Under the pieces are notes generated by a model. It did no database searches. It saw nothing but the letters and a program-made list of their open reading frames with translations, and had not been told where the DNA came from. Shown one piece after another: positions 1 to 7,770 of a stretch of DNA of 29,304 nt. How positions within the stretch are numbered: position 1 is the stretch's first letter; each line of letters opens with the position of its first letter. A program made the translations under genes and the position numbers. The stretch comes from Bacteroidota bacterium (GTDB taxonomy: Bacteria > Pseudomonadota > Alphaproteobacteria > Puniceispirillales > Puniceispirillaceae): assembly GCA_009936825.1 (NCBI GenBank), contig JAACDV010000236.1, positions 1-29,304 of the forward strand. Direction: 5' to 3'.

Positions 1-332
1 GATGCATGATCCCAACCTCGTGCTACGGGCATCGCAATGCTGTCATTGATCATGGAAAACTCATCCAGAAACGCCGCGTCATACTGCACGAGGCCATCAA
101 GATCAGGCCAGTCAAGGACCAGCGCGCCGCCATCGCCCGCAAGATGCGCTGAAACTGGCCGGATATCGGGGTCAACAGCTGCGGTAAAGAGCTCACGCTG
201 ATGGCTCCGGGAGTCAAAACTATGCGGATCACGGGCATTGTCGCGAAGCCAGAAATAATCAAAACTCGTCGCATCTCCGCCATTGATTGCCACGGTTAGA
301 GCGCGCTCCCCAAGACTTAGATTTTTCAGCAT
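1..332 (-). CDS. Partial gamma-butyrobetaine hydroxylase-like (TauD/TfdA) dioxygenase, N-terminal part
   Basis: The minus-strand frame opens with ATG at 332 and runs off the left edge, so only about 110 N-terminal residues are present. The start is well supported: a strong Shine-Dalgarno sequence, GGGAGGAG, lies just upstream. The N-terminal segment FDYFWLRDNARDPHSFDSR resembles the small N-terminal domain (DUF971-like) that precedes the Fe(II)/2-oxoglutarate dioxygenase domain in gamma-butyrobetaine hydroxylase and trimethyllysine dioxygenase. The metal-binding HxD...H residues would lie outside the window. If the assignment holds, the enzyme hydroxylates a betaine-type substrate in carnitine metabolism, which suits the choline/betaine gene betA further right. 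Substrate specificity cannot be read from this fragment. The gene is divergent from trhO. Confidence 0.72.
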   Translation of the reverse strand, partial: MLKNLSLGERALTVAINGGDATSFDYFWLRDNARDPHSFDSRSHQRELFTAAVDPDIRPVSAHLAGDGGALVLDWPDLDGLVQYDAAFLDEFSMINDSIAMPVARGWDHA

Positions 333-390
333 GATTGATCTCCTCCCTCAGGCAGAATAGCTTTGAGATCACCGCCTCACAAGAGCCCAA

Positions 391-410
391 AATTTGATTG
401 TCAATTTGAT
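391..410. promoter_or_regulatory. Direct repeat AATTTGAT x2 in divergent promoter region
   Basis: The octamer AATTTGAT occurs at 391-398 and again at 403-410, a 12-bp period, in the spacer between the dioxygenase gene (minus) and trhO (plus). A TTGACA hexamer on the minus strand (404-399) overlaps it and could be a -35 element for the dioxygenase gene, but no good -10 follows at 16-18 bp. It may be an operator; no regulator gene is next to it. The rest of 333-556 shows no other clear signal. Confidence 0.3.
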
Positions 411-556
411 CGTGAAATAGTCGTCTCTGGGAAAACGCCGACCTATTGGAAATAGCGGGCGGCAATGGTATCTTGCGCCGTATGACAAATCTCATTGATG
501 ACATGAACAGCGCGATTTTGCGTGCCCAGTTTTCCGCGTCACAAAGCGGGGAAGAT

Positions 557-1555
557 ATGTCTGGCGACGCGATGTTCGTGATCGCCGCTTTATATAAATT
601 TGTCGCGCTTCCAGACTATCAGGACTTGCAACATGCGGTGCAAAAGCTTTGCGATGAAAACGCGGTTCAGGGCACCGTTCTGCTGGCCGAAGAGGGCATT
701 AACGGCACCATCTGCGCCCCAAAACCGGGCATGAAAAATGTCTTAAACTGGATTCAGGCCGAGCCGCGCATGGCAGGGCTTTCACTGAAATTTTCAATTG
801 CGCCTGAACAGGCGTTTCTGCGCATGAAGGTCCGGCTAAAGCGCGAGATCGTGACCATGGGTCGCCCGGAAATTCGGCCAGCCGAGGCCACCGGAACCTA
901 TGTCACACCCAAAGATTGGGACGCGCTGATCGATGATCCGGACGTGATGGTGATTGACACGCGCAACCGGTATGAGACGGCAATCGGCAGTTTTCGCGGC
1001 GCGGTTGACCCGGCGACAGATAATTTCCGTGACTTCCCCGAATGGGCCGAAAAGCTAGCAGCGATGGCGCCTGACCAACGTCCGAAAAAGCTGGCGATGT
1101 TTTGCACCGGTGGCATCCGGTGCGAGAAAGCCAGCGCGCTGATGCAGACTATCGGGTTTGACGAGGTTTATCACCTTCAAGGCGGTATTTTAAAATATCT
1201 CGAGGAGATTCCGGCCAAATCCAGTAGCTGGCAGGGCGAATGTTTTGTCTTTGATGGCCGCGTTGCCGTCGATCATGATCTAGCACCGGGCCAGTATGGA
1301 ATGTGCCATGCCTGCCGGATGCCCCTTTCGCCCGAAGAACAGCTACATCCACATTTTGAGGCTGGCATCAGTTGTCCCCATTGCCATACCAGTGAAAAAC
1401 CCGAACGGCGGCAACGGTTTGTTGAGCGTCAGAAACAAATGGCTCTGGCCCAGTCTCGGGGCGAGGCGCATCTTGGAACGGCGGCGCGCGATCATTTGGC
1501 CAAAAAGACCAATTCTAGAGCCGCCAATAAGACAAATGATAAAACGAGTGATTAG
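557..1555 (+). CDS. trhO: tRNA uridine(34) hydroxylase (rhodanese-like, TrhO/YceA)
   Basis: This enzyme hydroxylates wobble uridine 34 of certain tRNAs (ho5U), the first step towards cmo5U/mo5U. The 332-residue product has the family layout: an N-terminal ferredoxin-like domain with the block AEEGINGTI, a central rhodanese domain with active-site loop CTGGIRCEKAS (Cys about residue 183), and a C-terminal tail with cysteine pairs CHAC and CPHCH. The frame is open back to 446 and has another ATG at 482. I chose ATG 557 because GGGGAAG sits at good spacing upstream and because homologues normally begin a few residues before the 'ALYKF' strand, as here. It is convergent with rpe, 31 bases apart. 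Confidence in the family is high; the exact start is less certain. Confidence 0.9.
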   Translation: MSGDAMFVIAALYKFVALPDYQDLQHAVQKLCDENAVQGTVLLAEEGINGTICAPKPGMKNVLNWIQAEPRMAGLSLKFSIAPEQAFLRMKVRLKREIVTMGRPEIRPAEATGTYVTPKDWDALIDDPDVMVIDTRNRYETAIGSFRGAVDPATDNFRDFPEWAEKLAAMAPDQRPKKLAMFCTGGIRCEKASALMQTIGFDEVYHLQGGILKYLEEIPAKSSSWQGECFVFDGRVAVDHDLAPGQYGMCHACRMPLSPEEQLHPHFEAGISCPHCHTSEKPERRQRFVERQKQMALAQSRGEAHLGTAARDHLAKKTNSRAANKTNDKTSD

Positions 1556-1564
1556 CCCAACTCT

Positions 1565-1589
1565 TAAACTTTAATTTATCTTTAGTTTA
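1565..1589. terminator. AT-rich inverted repeat between convergent trhO and rpe
   Basis: TAAACT (1565-1570) and AGTTTA (1584-1589) form a 6-bp inverted repeat around a T-rich 13-base loop between the two converging genes, overlapping the rpe stop codon. It is weak as an intrinsic terminator because it lacks a GC stem. It is recorded only as the best candidate in this short gap. Confidence 0.2.
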
Positions 1590-2255
1590 TTCAACACAGG
1601 CCGCACGAATGGCATCAATATTGGCGCGGTAAGCTGCCTCGCCGCCGCCATTAAAGATCGCAGATCCAGCTACCAACGCCCGCGCACCAGCCGCAAAAAC
1701 CGCGCCAGCCGTATCAGCAGTTATCCCGCCATCAACCTCAATCACGATATCACGCCCCGCAGCCATCTCGCTAAGCGTTGCAATTTTCGTCACCATTTCC
1801 TCAATAAATGACTGGCCACCAAAACCCGGATTCACCGTCATCACCAGAATAAGATCAAGCCGGTCCAGAACATGCGCCAGCAGGCTGGCAGGACTATGCG
1901 GATTCAACGACACACCCGCCTTGCACCCAAGTTCACGAATTCGCGTCAAGGTGCGATCAAGATGTGGACAAGCCTCGGCATGAACGGTGATAATTTCGGC
2001 CCCGGCAGCAGCATAGCTGTCAAGCAACGCATCCGGGTTCGAGACCATCAGATGCGCATCAAAAACTTTATCAGTGGAATGCCGCAGAGCCTTGATAACA
2101 GGCGGGCCAAAGGTCAGATTCGGAACAAAATGCCCATCCATAACATCAAGATGAATCCAGTCGGCACCAGCCCGGTCAACCGCAGCCACCTCATCTCCAA
2201 GACGGCTGAAATCTGAAGCCAAAATTGAAGGAGCGATAATGAGACCGTTTTTCAT
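1587..2255 (-). CDS. rpe: Ribulose-phosphate 3-epimerase
   Basis: It interconverts D-ribulose 5-phosphate and D-xylulose 5-phosphate in the pentose phosphate pathway. The 222-residue product is typical in length and carries the TIM-barrel signatures APSILASDF at the N-terminus, WIHLDVMDGHFVPNLTFGP (metal and substrate ligands), HLMV, VMTVNPGFGGQSF and EVDGGI near the C-terminus. The start at 2255 is chosen over an in-frame extension to 2348 because AAGGAGA lies about 5 bases upstream and the protein begins, as usual, a few residues before APSILASDF. It is divergent from the glutaryl-CoA dehydrogenase gene, with a 191-base shared upstream region. Confidence 0.96.
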   Translation of the reverse strand: MKNGLIIAPSILASDFSRLGDEVAAVDRAGADWIHLDVMDGHFVPNLTFGPPVIKALRHSTDKVFDAHLMVSNPDALLDSYAAAGAEIITVHAEACPHLDRTLTRIRELGCKAGVSLNPHSPASLLAHVLDRLDLILVMTVNPGFGGQSFIEEMVTKIATLSEMAAGRDIVIEVDGGITADTAGAVFAAGARALVAGSAIFNGGGEAAYRANIDAIRAACVE

Positions 2256-2265
2256 GTGTTCTCCT

Positions 2266-2280
2266 TGACGCCGGACGTCA
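2266..2280. promoter_or_regulatory. Inverted repeat TGACG-N5-CGTCA in rpe leader
   Basis: A perfect 5-bp inverted repeat (2266-2270 and 2276-2280) sits immediately upstream of the rpe Shine-Dalgarno sequence. It could be an operator half-site pair or a small hairpin in the leader. Function unknown. Confidence 0.3.
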
Positions 2281-2366
2281 TAACTCCCAGCTATCACGCT
2301 ATCCTTGGTGATAAACTGCCGTCTCGGAAAATACAAGTCATGCGGCAATTCATCTCGCAGCCAGAA

Positions 2367-2394
2367 TTGATTTTCCCCAATCGGGGCATAGTAT
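2367..2394 (+). promoter_or_regulatory. Possible sigma70-type promoter for the glutaryl-CoA dehydrogenase gene
   Basis: TTGATT (2367-2372) and TAGTAT (2389-2394) are separated by 16 bases. The following 50 bases are AT-rich and contain a second -10-like TATACAT. The spacer includes CCCC-AATC-GGGG, a small palindromic element that could be an operator. Assigned by consensus only. Confidence 0.35.
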
Positions 2395-2446
2395 TTTTAT
2401 AGAATTAGTTTATACATAGAATATTAATTGAAAGGACTAGAATCCA

Positions 2447-3634
2447 ATGGCTTCAAAACCCGTATTTGCGTGGGAAGACCCCTTTTTTCTTGATCAACAG
2501 CTCAGCGATGATGAGCGCATGGTTCGGGATACCGCGCGCCAGTTCGCGCATGATGTTTTGTTGCCACGGGTGATAAAGGACTACCGTGAGGAAAGCTTTG
2601 ATGTCGATGTGATGCGCCAGATGGGCAGCCTTGGTCTTTTGGGTCCGACTATCCCCGAGACTTATGGCGGTGCTGGTGTCAACCACGTTGCCTACGGCCT
2701 TGCCGCGCATGAGATTGAGGCGATTGATTCCGGATATCGCTCGGCCATGTCGGTGCAATCGTCGCTGGTCATGCACCCAATTCATGCTTTTGGCACCGAG
2801 GAGCAGAAGCAGAAGTTTCTGCCGCGTCTGGCCACCGCTGAGCTGATTGGATGTTTCGGATTGACCGAGCCCGATTACGGGTCCGATCCGGGCGGTATGA
2901 TTACCCGTGCTGAAAAAGTTGATGGCGGCTATCATTTGAGCGGCGCCAAGATGTGGATTTCAAACGCGCCAATAGCCGATATTGCTGTTGTCTGGGCAAA
3001 ACTGGACGGGGTTATTCGGGGATTTGTGATTGAGCGCGAGACCGCTGGCCCGGGCTTTACCACCCCTAAAATCGAAGGCAAGTTGTCGCTTCGCGCGTCG
3101 ATTACCGGATCAATCCAGATGGATAATGCCTTTGTCAGCGATGATAATATCTTTCCCGAGGTTACTGGTCTGAAAGGCCCGTTTTCGTGTCTTAACAAGG
3201 CCCGCTTTGGCATTGCGTGGGGTACACTTGGCGCGGCGCAATTCTGTTATGATGCAGCCCGCACCTATGTTCTAGATCGCACACAGTTTAACCGTCCGCT
3301 GGCTGCCAATCAGCTGATCCAGCTAAAACTGGCCGATATGCACACCGAGATCAGCATCGGCCTGCAAGCCTGTCTCCGGGTTGGCCGGTTGCTGGATGAG
3401 GGCAATTGCCCACCTGAAAACATCTCGACAATTAAGCGCAACAGCTGCGGTAAAGCGCTATCCATTGCCCGTACATCGCGCGATATGCATGGCGGCAACG
3501 GCATTGCCGAGGAATATCACATCATGCGCCATATGATGAATCTGGAAACGGTCAACACCTATGAAGGAACGCATGATGTTCACGCGTTGATTCTGGGACG
3601 GGCCATCACCGGATTACAATCCTTTACCGGTTGA
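2447..3634 (+). CDS. gcdH: Glutaryl-CoA dehydrogenase
   Basis: This FAD enzyme of the acyl-CoA dehydrogenase superfamily oxidises and decarboxylates glutaryl-CoA to crotonyl-CoA, the closing step of lysine, tryptophan and glutarate catabolism. The 395-residue product is standard in length. It has the flavin/substrate motifs [17 protein letters not shown] and [11 protein letters not shown], and the C-terminal block [20 protein letters not shown]. In that block Glu373 matches the catalytic glutamate position of known glutaryl-CoA dehydrogenases, and the surrounding block is distinctive for this subfamily rather than for short- or medium-chain enzymes. AAGGA precedes ATG 2447 at a slightly long distance. 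The gene is followed, almost without gap, by a class III CoA-transferase, which supports a glutarate-degrading pair. Confidence 0.93.
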   Translation: MASKPVFAWEDPFFLDQQLSDDERMVRDTARQFAHDVLLPRVIKDYREESFDVDVMRQMGSLGLLGPTIPETYGGAGVNHVAYGLAAHEIEAIDSGYRSAMSVQSSLVMHPIHAFGTEEQKQKFLPRLATAELIGCFGLTEPDYGSDPGGMITRAEKVDGGYHLSGAKMWISNAPIADIAVVWAKLDGVIRGFVIERETAGPGFTTPKIEGKLSLRASITGSIQMDNAFVSDDNIFPEVTGLKGPFSCLNKARFGIAWGTLGAAQFCYDAARTYVLDRTQFNRPLAANQLIQLKLADMHTEISIGLQACLRVGRLLDEGNCPPENISTIKRNSCGKALSIARTSRDMHGGNGIAEEYHIMRHMMNLETVNTYEGTHDVHALILGRAITGLQSFTG

Positions 3635-3675
3635 TACCGCCATCAGCGCGGCTAGAAAAGCGAGCGATAGGTCAG

Positions 3676-4941
3676 ATGGATGAAAAAAATGAGGCCTTGT
3701 CCCATATCCGGGTTCTCGACCTGTCGCGCATTCTGGCCGGCCCCTGGTCTACGCAAATGCTTGGGGATTTAGGGGCAGATATTATCAAGGTTGAACGCCC
3801 GGGCACTGGCGATGATACGCGAAGCTGGGGCCCGCCCTTTGTTGATGAGATGATAGGTGATGCCGGCACTGATGCGGCGGCGCGCTCGGCGTATTTCTGT
3901 TCGGTTAATCGCAACAAACGCTCGCTTGCCATAGATATCACCAGCAAAGACGGCGCCGATGTGATTCGTGGGCTAGCCGCAAAATCAGATGTTATAGTTG
4001 AAAATTTCAAAGTCGATGGACTTGCCAAATATGGTTTGGATTTTGCCTCACTTAGCGCGATCAATCCAAAGTTGGTCTATTGCTCAATCACCGGGTTCGG
4101 GCAAACCGGTCCGGACGCACACCGCGCCGGTTATGATTTCATGATTCAGGGGATGAGCGGGCTGATGAGCGTCACCGGCGAGACCGATGGAATGCCAATG
4201 AAAATTGGCGTTGCCCTTGTTGATGTGCTGACCGGAACCAACGCCGCTACCGCCATTCTGGCAGCGCTGATCCATGCCGAGCGTACGGGAAAAGGCCAGC
4301 ATATTGACATGAGTCTGTTTGATGTCGGTGTTGCCAGTCTGGCCAATCAGGCACTGAACTACATGGTTTCGGGAACTGCGCCCGGACGCCTTGGCAATTC
4401 TCACCCCAACATTGTTCCCTATGAGGCGTTTGAAACGTCAGACGGGCATATCATTCTGGCCGTTGGCAATGACAGCCAATTCCAGAAATTCTGCACTATA
4501 GCCAGCCTTGATGATCTGGCGGTGGACCCCCAATATGCCAGCAATAAATCGCGGGTGATGAACCGGGACGCGCTGGTGCCGCAAGTTGCGGCGGCGATGA
4601 AAACGCACTCTACAGAATGGTGGCTAGATCAGCTTGGCACCGCTGGGGTTCCAGCTGGCCCTATTAACGCGGTAGATACCGCTCTTGCCGAACCGCAGGC
4701 CCGACATCGCGGGCTGGGAAGTACGATTGCCGATGATCGCTATGGTAACATCCCGACAGTTGCCAGCCCCCTGCGCCTTGGCGCGACTCCGCCGCAGACT
4801 GATCTGCCACCACCGACACTTGGCGCGCATAGCCGCGAGGTTCTAGGTGAGGTTCTGGGGATGGATGACACCCAGTTTGACGCCCTGATTGCGGCCGGCA
4901 TCGTTTGTGATGTTGATCACATCAGCGGCAAAAATCACTAA
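3676..4941 (+). CDS. CaiB/BaiF family (class III) CoA-transferase, likely glutarate CoA-transferase
   Basis: The product has about 421 residues and the N-terminal class III signature LDLSRILAGPWSTQMLGDLGA. GYDFMIQGMSGL follows, whose Asp (about residue 154) matches the acyl-carrying aspartate of the family, and then GQHIDMSLFD. Class III transferases move CoA between carboxylic acids. Adjacent to glutaryl-CoA dehydrogenase, the best guess is succinyl-CoA:glutarate CoA-transferase (the SUGCT/C7orf10 type), which would feed glutaryl-CoA to its neighbour. That is inference from context. A TTG-initiated extension to 3631, overlapping the gcdH stop, is possible, but ATG 3676 directly precedes the conserved start of the domain. 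Its stop overlaps the stop of the convergent transporter gene by about 3 bases. Confidence 0.88.
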   Translation: MDEKNEALSHIRVLDLSRILAGPWSTQMLGDLGADIIKVERPGTGDDTRSWGPPFVDEMIGDAGTDAAARSAYFCSVNRNKRSLAIDITSKDGADVIRGLAAKSDVIVENFKVDGLAKYGLDFASLSAINPKLVYCSITGFGQTGPDAHRAGYDFMIQGMSGLMSVTGETDGMPMKIGVALVDVLTGTNAATAILAALIHAERTGKGQHIDMSLFDVGVASLANQALNYMVSGTAPGRLGNSHPNIVPYEAFETSDGHIILAVGNDSQFQKFCTIASLDDLAVDPQYASNKSRVMNRDALVPQVAAAMKTHSTEWWLDQLGTAGVPAGPINAVDTALAEPQARHRGLGSTIADDRYGNIPTVASPLRLGATPPQTDLPPPTLGAHSREVLGEVLGMDDTQFDALIAAGIVCDVDHISGKNH

Positions 4942-5819
4942 TCTTTTGCCCGGCGAAAAATCAATTTCATCAGCTTTATGTCGATAATCACTGCCGCCAC
5001 CCCTGTGATGACGAGCGCACCTCCAAACAGAACATGGGGGTCAGGGCGTTCACCCAAAAAGGTCACGGCTCCCAAAATTGTTGAAACCGGCAATAGCAAC
5101 AAAATCGGCATCACCATCGGCACCGGATAACGTGCTAGCACATAGAACCATGCCGAATAGCCGACTACCGTCATCACCACCGCCAAATATAAAACCGTGC
5201 CCCAAGCGGACAGAGGAGCAGCTGCCAGAACCGGCAAAGGATCGCCCTCAATAATAAGAGACGCGACCAACATTTGAGGCCCGGCAATGGCGCCAATCCA
5301 TGCTGTTAGTTGAAATCCGCTGACTGCCGACCCTAAACGGCGCACCAAAACCTGCCCAAATGACCAGAATAAACATCCCGCTAAAATCAGCAAAACCCCG
5401 ACCATCTGACCGGTTAACGATGGCGCGCCAACGATGGTCAGAACTCCGGCAAGCGAAATCGCAGTGCCACCAACCTGCCGCCAAGTCGGGCGTTCCTTCA
5501 GCATCAACGCCGCAATCACCGTTCCAAACACAACTTCCGACTGGACCAGCAAAATGGCCGGCGTTGCATCAATGCGCGCCAGACCAGAAAACGTCAGCCC
5601 GTACTGCAATGTGGCAGACACCAGCGCGATCAACGTCAACTGCCAGAAATATCCGCGCGGCATCGGAACAAACCAGATCAGCACCATCGCCGCGATAACA
5701 AAGCGCATTCCCATCAATAGCAATGGCGGAAAATGATTCAGCCCGGCCTTGGCAAGGGCAAACCCAAAGCCCCAAGTCAACGGCACCAAAAGCGCGATTA
5801 AAATATGGCGAAGCTGCAT
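4938..5819 (-). CDS. DMT superfamily (EamA/RhaT-type) transporter
   Basis: The 293-residue, highly hydrophobic protein has about ten predicted membrane helices in two EamA repeats, the usual drug/metabolite transporter design. Examples are LIALLVPLTWGFGFALAKAG at the start and PMVMPILLLLPVSTILGA followed by FLGERP near the end of repeat two. Such inner-membrane permeases often export amino acids or related metabolites; the substrate cannot be predicted. It is the last gene of a minus-strand run frmA-fghA-guanidino hydrolase-DMT, 71 bases after the hydrolase gene, so it may export or import a product or substrate of that enzyme. The C-terminus is basic (KLIFRRAKD), as is common for the cytosolic tail. 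Confidence 0.88.
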   Translation of the reverse strand: MQLRHILIALLVPLTWGFGFALAKAGLNHFPPLLLMGMRFVIAAMVLIWFVPMPRGYFWQLTLIALVSATLQYGLTFSGLARIDATPAILLVQSEVVFGTVIAALMLKERPTWRQVGGTAISLAGVLTIVGAPSLTGQMVGVLLILAGCLFWSFGQVLVRRLGSAVSGFQLTAWIGAIAGPQMLVASLIIEGDPLPVLAAAPLSAWGTVLYLAVVMTVVGYSAWFYVLARYPVPMVMPILLLLPVSTILGAVTFLGERPDPHVLFGGALVITGVAAVIIDIKLMKLIFRRAKD

Positions 5820-5890
5820 ACCTAAACGGAATGCGTCAAAATGAATATATGACTCACATCAAACTCTTTGCGGCCAGAATAGATCAAAAC

Positions 5891-6859
5891 TCACCCCTTT
5901 TCACGATAAGCCACGCCGGGCAGAACGCACAGCATTTCATATAACAGATTTGCCGCCAGTAATGCCGTAGCGCCGTTCTGGTCATAGGGCGGTGAGACCT
6001 CAACAAGGTCCGCGCCGACGAGGTTCAGCCCGCGACACCCCCGGATAATTTCCAACGCCTGAATGGGGGTAAGTCCGCCGATCTCCTGCGTTCCGGTTCC
6101 GGGCGCAAACCCCGGATCAAGCGAGTCTATATCAAAGCTCAGATAAACTGGTCCTTCGCCAAGCTCGTCCCTGATCTGGTCAATCAGCGGCGTTGCTGAA
6201 CGGTGCCATAATTCTTCAGCCTGAACGACAGTGAAGCCGCGCGCGCGCGCCCAGTCAAAATCCTCCGCCGTATAACCGGTGCCGCGAAGCCCTATCTGAT
6301 AGGTGCGGTGCGGATCAATCAATTCCTCCTCCAGCGCACGGCGAAACGGCGTACCATGGGCGATTTGCTCGCCAAACATGTGATCATTTACATCAGCATG
6401 CGCATCAACATGGATCAACCCGACGGGGCCATGCTTGGCAGCAATCGCGCGCAGAACAGGCAGGCTGAGCGTGTGATCGCCCCCAAGGGTTAACGGGATC
6501 ACATTATGCTGTAGTACCCCGTTATAAAATTCAGTAATCCGGCGCACCGAATCCTTTAGATCAAAGGTGTTAATCGGTACATCGCCAAGATCGCCAACAC
6601 GAAGCTGGTCAAACGGAGCTGCACCTGTCCACATATTGTAGGGTCGCAACATCACAGACTCGGCCCTAATCTGCTTTGGGCCAAAGCGGGTTCCGGGCCT
6701 GTTGGACGTACCAATATCCATCGGAATGCCGATAAACACAGCATCCAGCGCGGCTGCACTGTCAACTGCCGGAAGTCGCATCATCGTTCCCGGGCCGGCG
6801 AATCGCGGCATGTCATTGCCGCCAAGCGGTTGCGGAAAGCCTGAATTATTTTCACTCAT
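5891..6859 (-). CDS. Agmatinase-family ureohydrolase (probable guanidinobutyrase/guanidinopropionase type)
   Basis: A dimanganese hydrolase that releases urea from a guanidino compound. All metal ligands of the family are visible in the 322-residue product: His129 in GGDHT, Asp152/His154/Asp156 in DAHAD, and Asp243/Asp245 in SFDIDSLDP, the last followed by GFAPGTGT. The segments NRPGTRFGPKQIRAES and LRPYNMWTGAAPFDQL match, from memory, the pseudomonad guanidinobutyrase/guanidinopropionase branch rather than arginase. Agmatine, 4-guanidinobutyrate and 3-guanidinopropionate are all possible substrates, and automatic annotation would probably read speB. It lies 31 bases downstream of fghA and 71 upstream of a DMT transporter gene on the same strand, probably one transcript. 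Confidence 0.9.
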   Translation of the reverse strand: MSENNSGFPQPLGGNDMPRFAGPGTMMRLPAVDSAAALDAVFIGIPMDIGTSNRPGTRFGPKQIRAESVMLRPYNMWTGAAPFDQLRVGDLGDVPINTFDLKDSVRRITEFYNGVLQHNVIPLTLGGDHTLSLPVLRAIAAKHGPVGLIHVDAHADVNDHMFGEQIAHGTPFRRALEEELIDPHRTYQIGLRGTGYTAEDFDWARARGFTVVQAEELWHRSATPLIDQIRDELGEGPVYLSFDIDSLDPGFAPGTGTQEIGGLTPIQALEIIRGCRGLNLVGADLVEVSPPYDQNGATALLAANLLYEMLCVLPGVAYREKG

Positions 6860-6890
6860 TATCTTGCCATTCTATTTAGGGGTCACAGCC

Positions 6891-7718
6891 TCATAGCCGC
6901 GCCGCATGCCAGCGTAGATGATCTTCCATAAAGCTGGAGATGAAATAATAGGAATGGCCGTATCCGGGCTGCATCCGCACCGTCAAATCAATCGAGGCTT
7001 TCTCACAAGCAGCCTCAAACAACCATGGCCGAAGCCCGCTATTCAAAAAGCTGTCGGCGTCTCCCTGATCAATCAAAAATAGAGGAAAACGCGCGCCATC
7101 TTCCACCAGCGCCACCGCATCATAAGCACGCCAATTGGCACTATCTTCGCCCAGATAACGAGTAAATGCCGAAATCGTCCAATCCGCCGTCGACGGATTG
7201 ACGATTGGCGCAAAGTCCGACGCGCTGGCAAACCGGTCAGGGTTCCGTAGCGCCATGATCAAGGCGCCATGCCCACCCATCGAATGACCAAAAATTCCCT
7301 GACGGCCTAAATCAACTGCAAAATTTTCGGCAATCAAAGCGGGAAGCTCATCCCGGATATAACTGTACATCTGATAATTGGCAGCATAGGGCGCAACCGT
7401 CGCATCCAGATAAAATCCGGCGCCAGACCCGAACCGCCAATCCTCATCATCAGGAACATCATCCCCACGCGGGCTGGTATCGGGACAAATAATGGCAATT
7501 CCCAATTCTGCAGCGGCGCGGCGATACTCCCCCTTCTCCATCACATTGGCATGCGTGCAAGTCAGGCCCGACAAATACCACATCACCGGGACCGGCCCCT
7601 CTTCAGCCTGAGGCGGCATGAACACCGCAAAAGTCATTTCGCACCCGGTTGTATCGGACGCATGGCGATAAACACCTTGAACGCCGCCGAATGATTTTTC
7701 GGTGGATAGAGTTTCCAT
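6891..7718 (-). CDS. fghA: S-formylglutathione hydrolase
   Basis: This cytosolic esterase splits S-formylglutathione into formate and glutathione, the second step of glutathione-dependent formaldehyde oxidation. The 275-residue product shows SGLTCT near the oxyanion region, PDTSPRGDD, the nucleophile elbow GHSMGGHG (Ser146), and the remaining triad residues Asp222 in DQGDADSFL and His255 in GYGHSYYF. It follows frmA by 52 bases on the same strand, the usual pairing. The in-frame extension to 7808 would overlap frmA and lacks homology-like sequence, so ATG 7718 (GGAG about 10 bases upstream) is preferred. Confidence 0.95.
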   Translation of the reverse strand: METLSTEKSFGGVQGVYRHASDTTGCEMTFAVFMPPQAEEGPVPVMWYLSGLTCTHANVMEKGEYRRAAAELGIAIICPDTSPRGDDVPDDEDWRFGSGAGFYLDATVAPYAANYQMYSYIRDELPALIAENFAVDLGRQGIFGHSMGGHGALIMALRNPDRFASASDFAPIVNPSTADWTISAFTRYLGEDSANWRAYDAVALVEDGARFPLFLIDQGDADSFLNSGLRPWLFEAACEKASIDLTVRMQPGYGHSYYFISSFMEDHLRWHAARL

Positions 7719-7770
7719 GTCTGACAGTCTCCGGCAGAAGCTTACTTTTGGGCCTGATATTACGAGGGGA

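Noticed and set aside
446..556. N-terminal extension of trhO
   Set aside because: It adds 37 unconserved residues and lacks a ribosome site; ATG 557 has a better one and fits family length.
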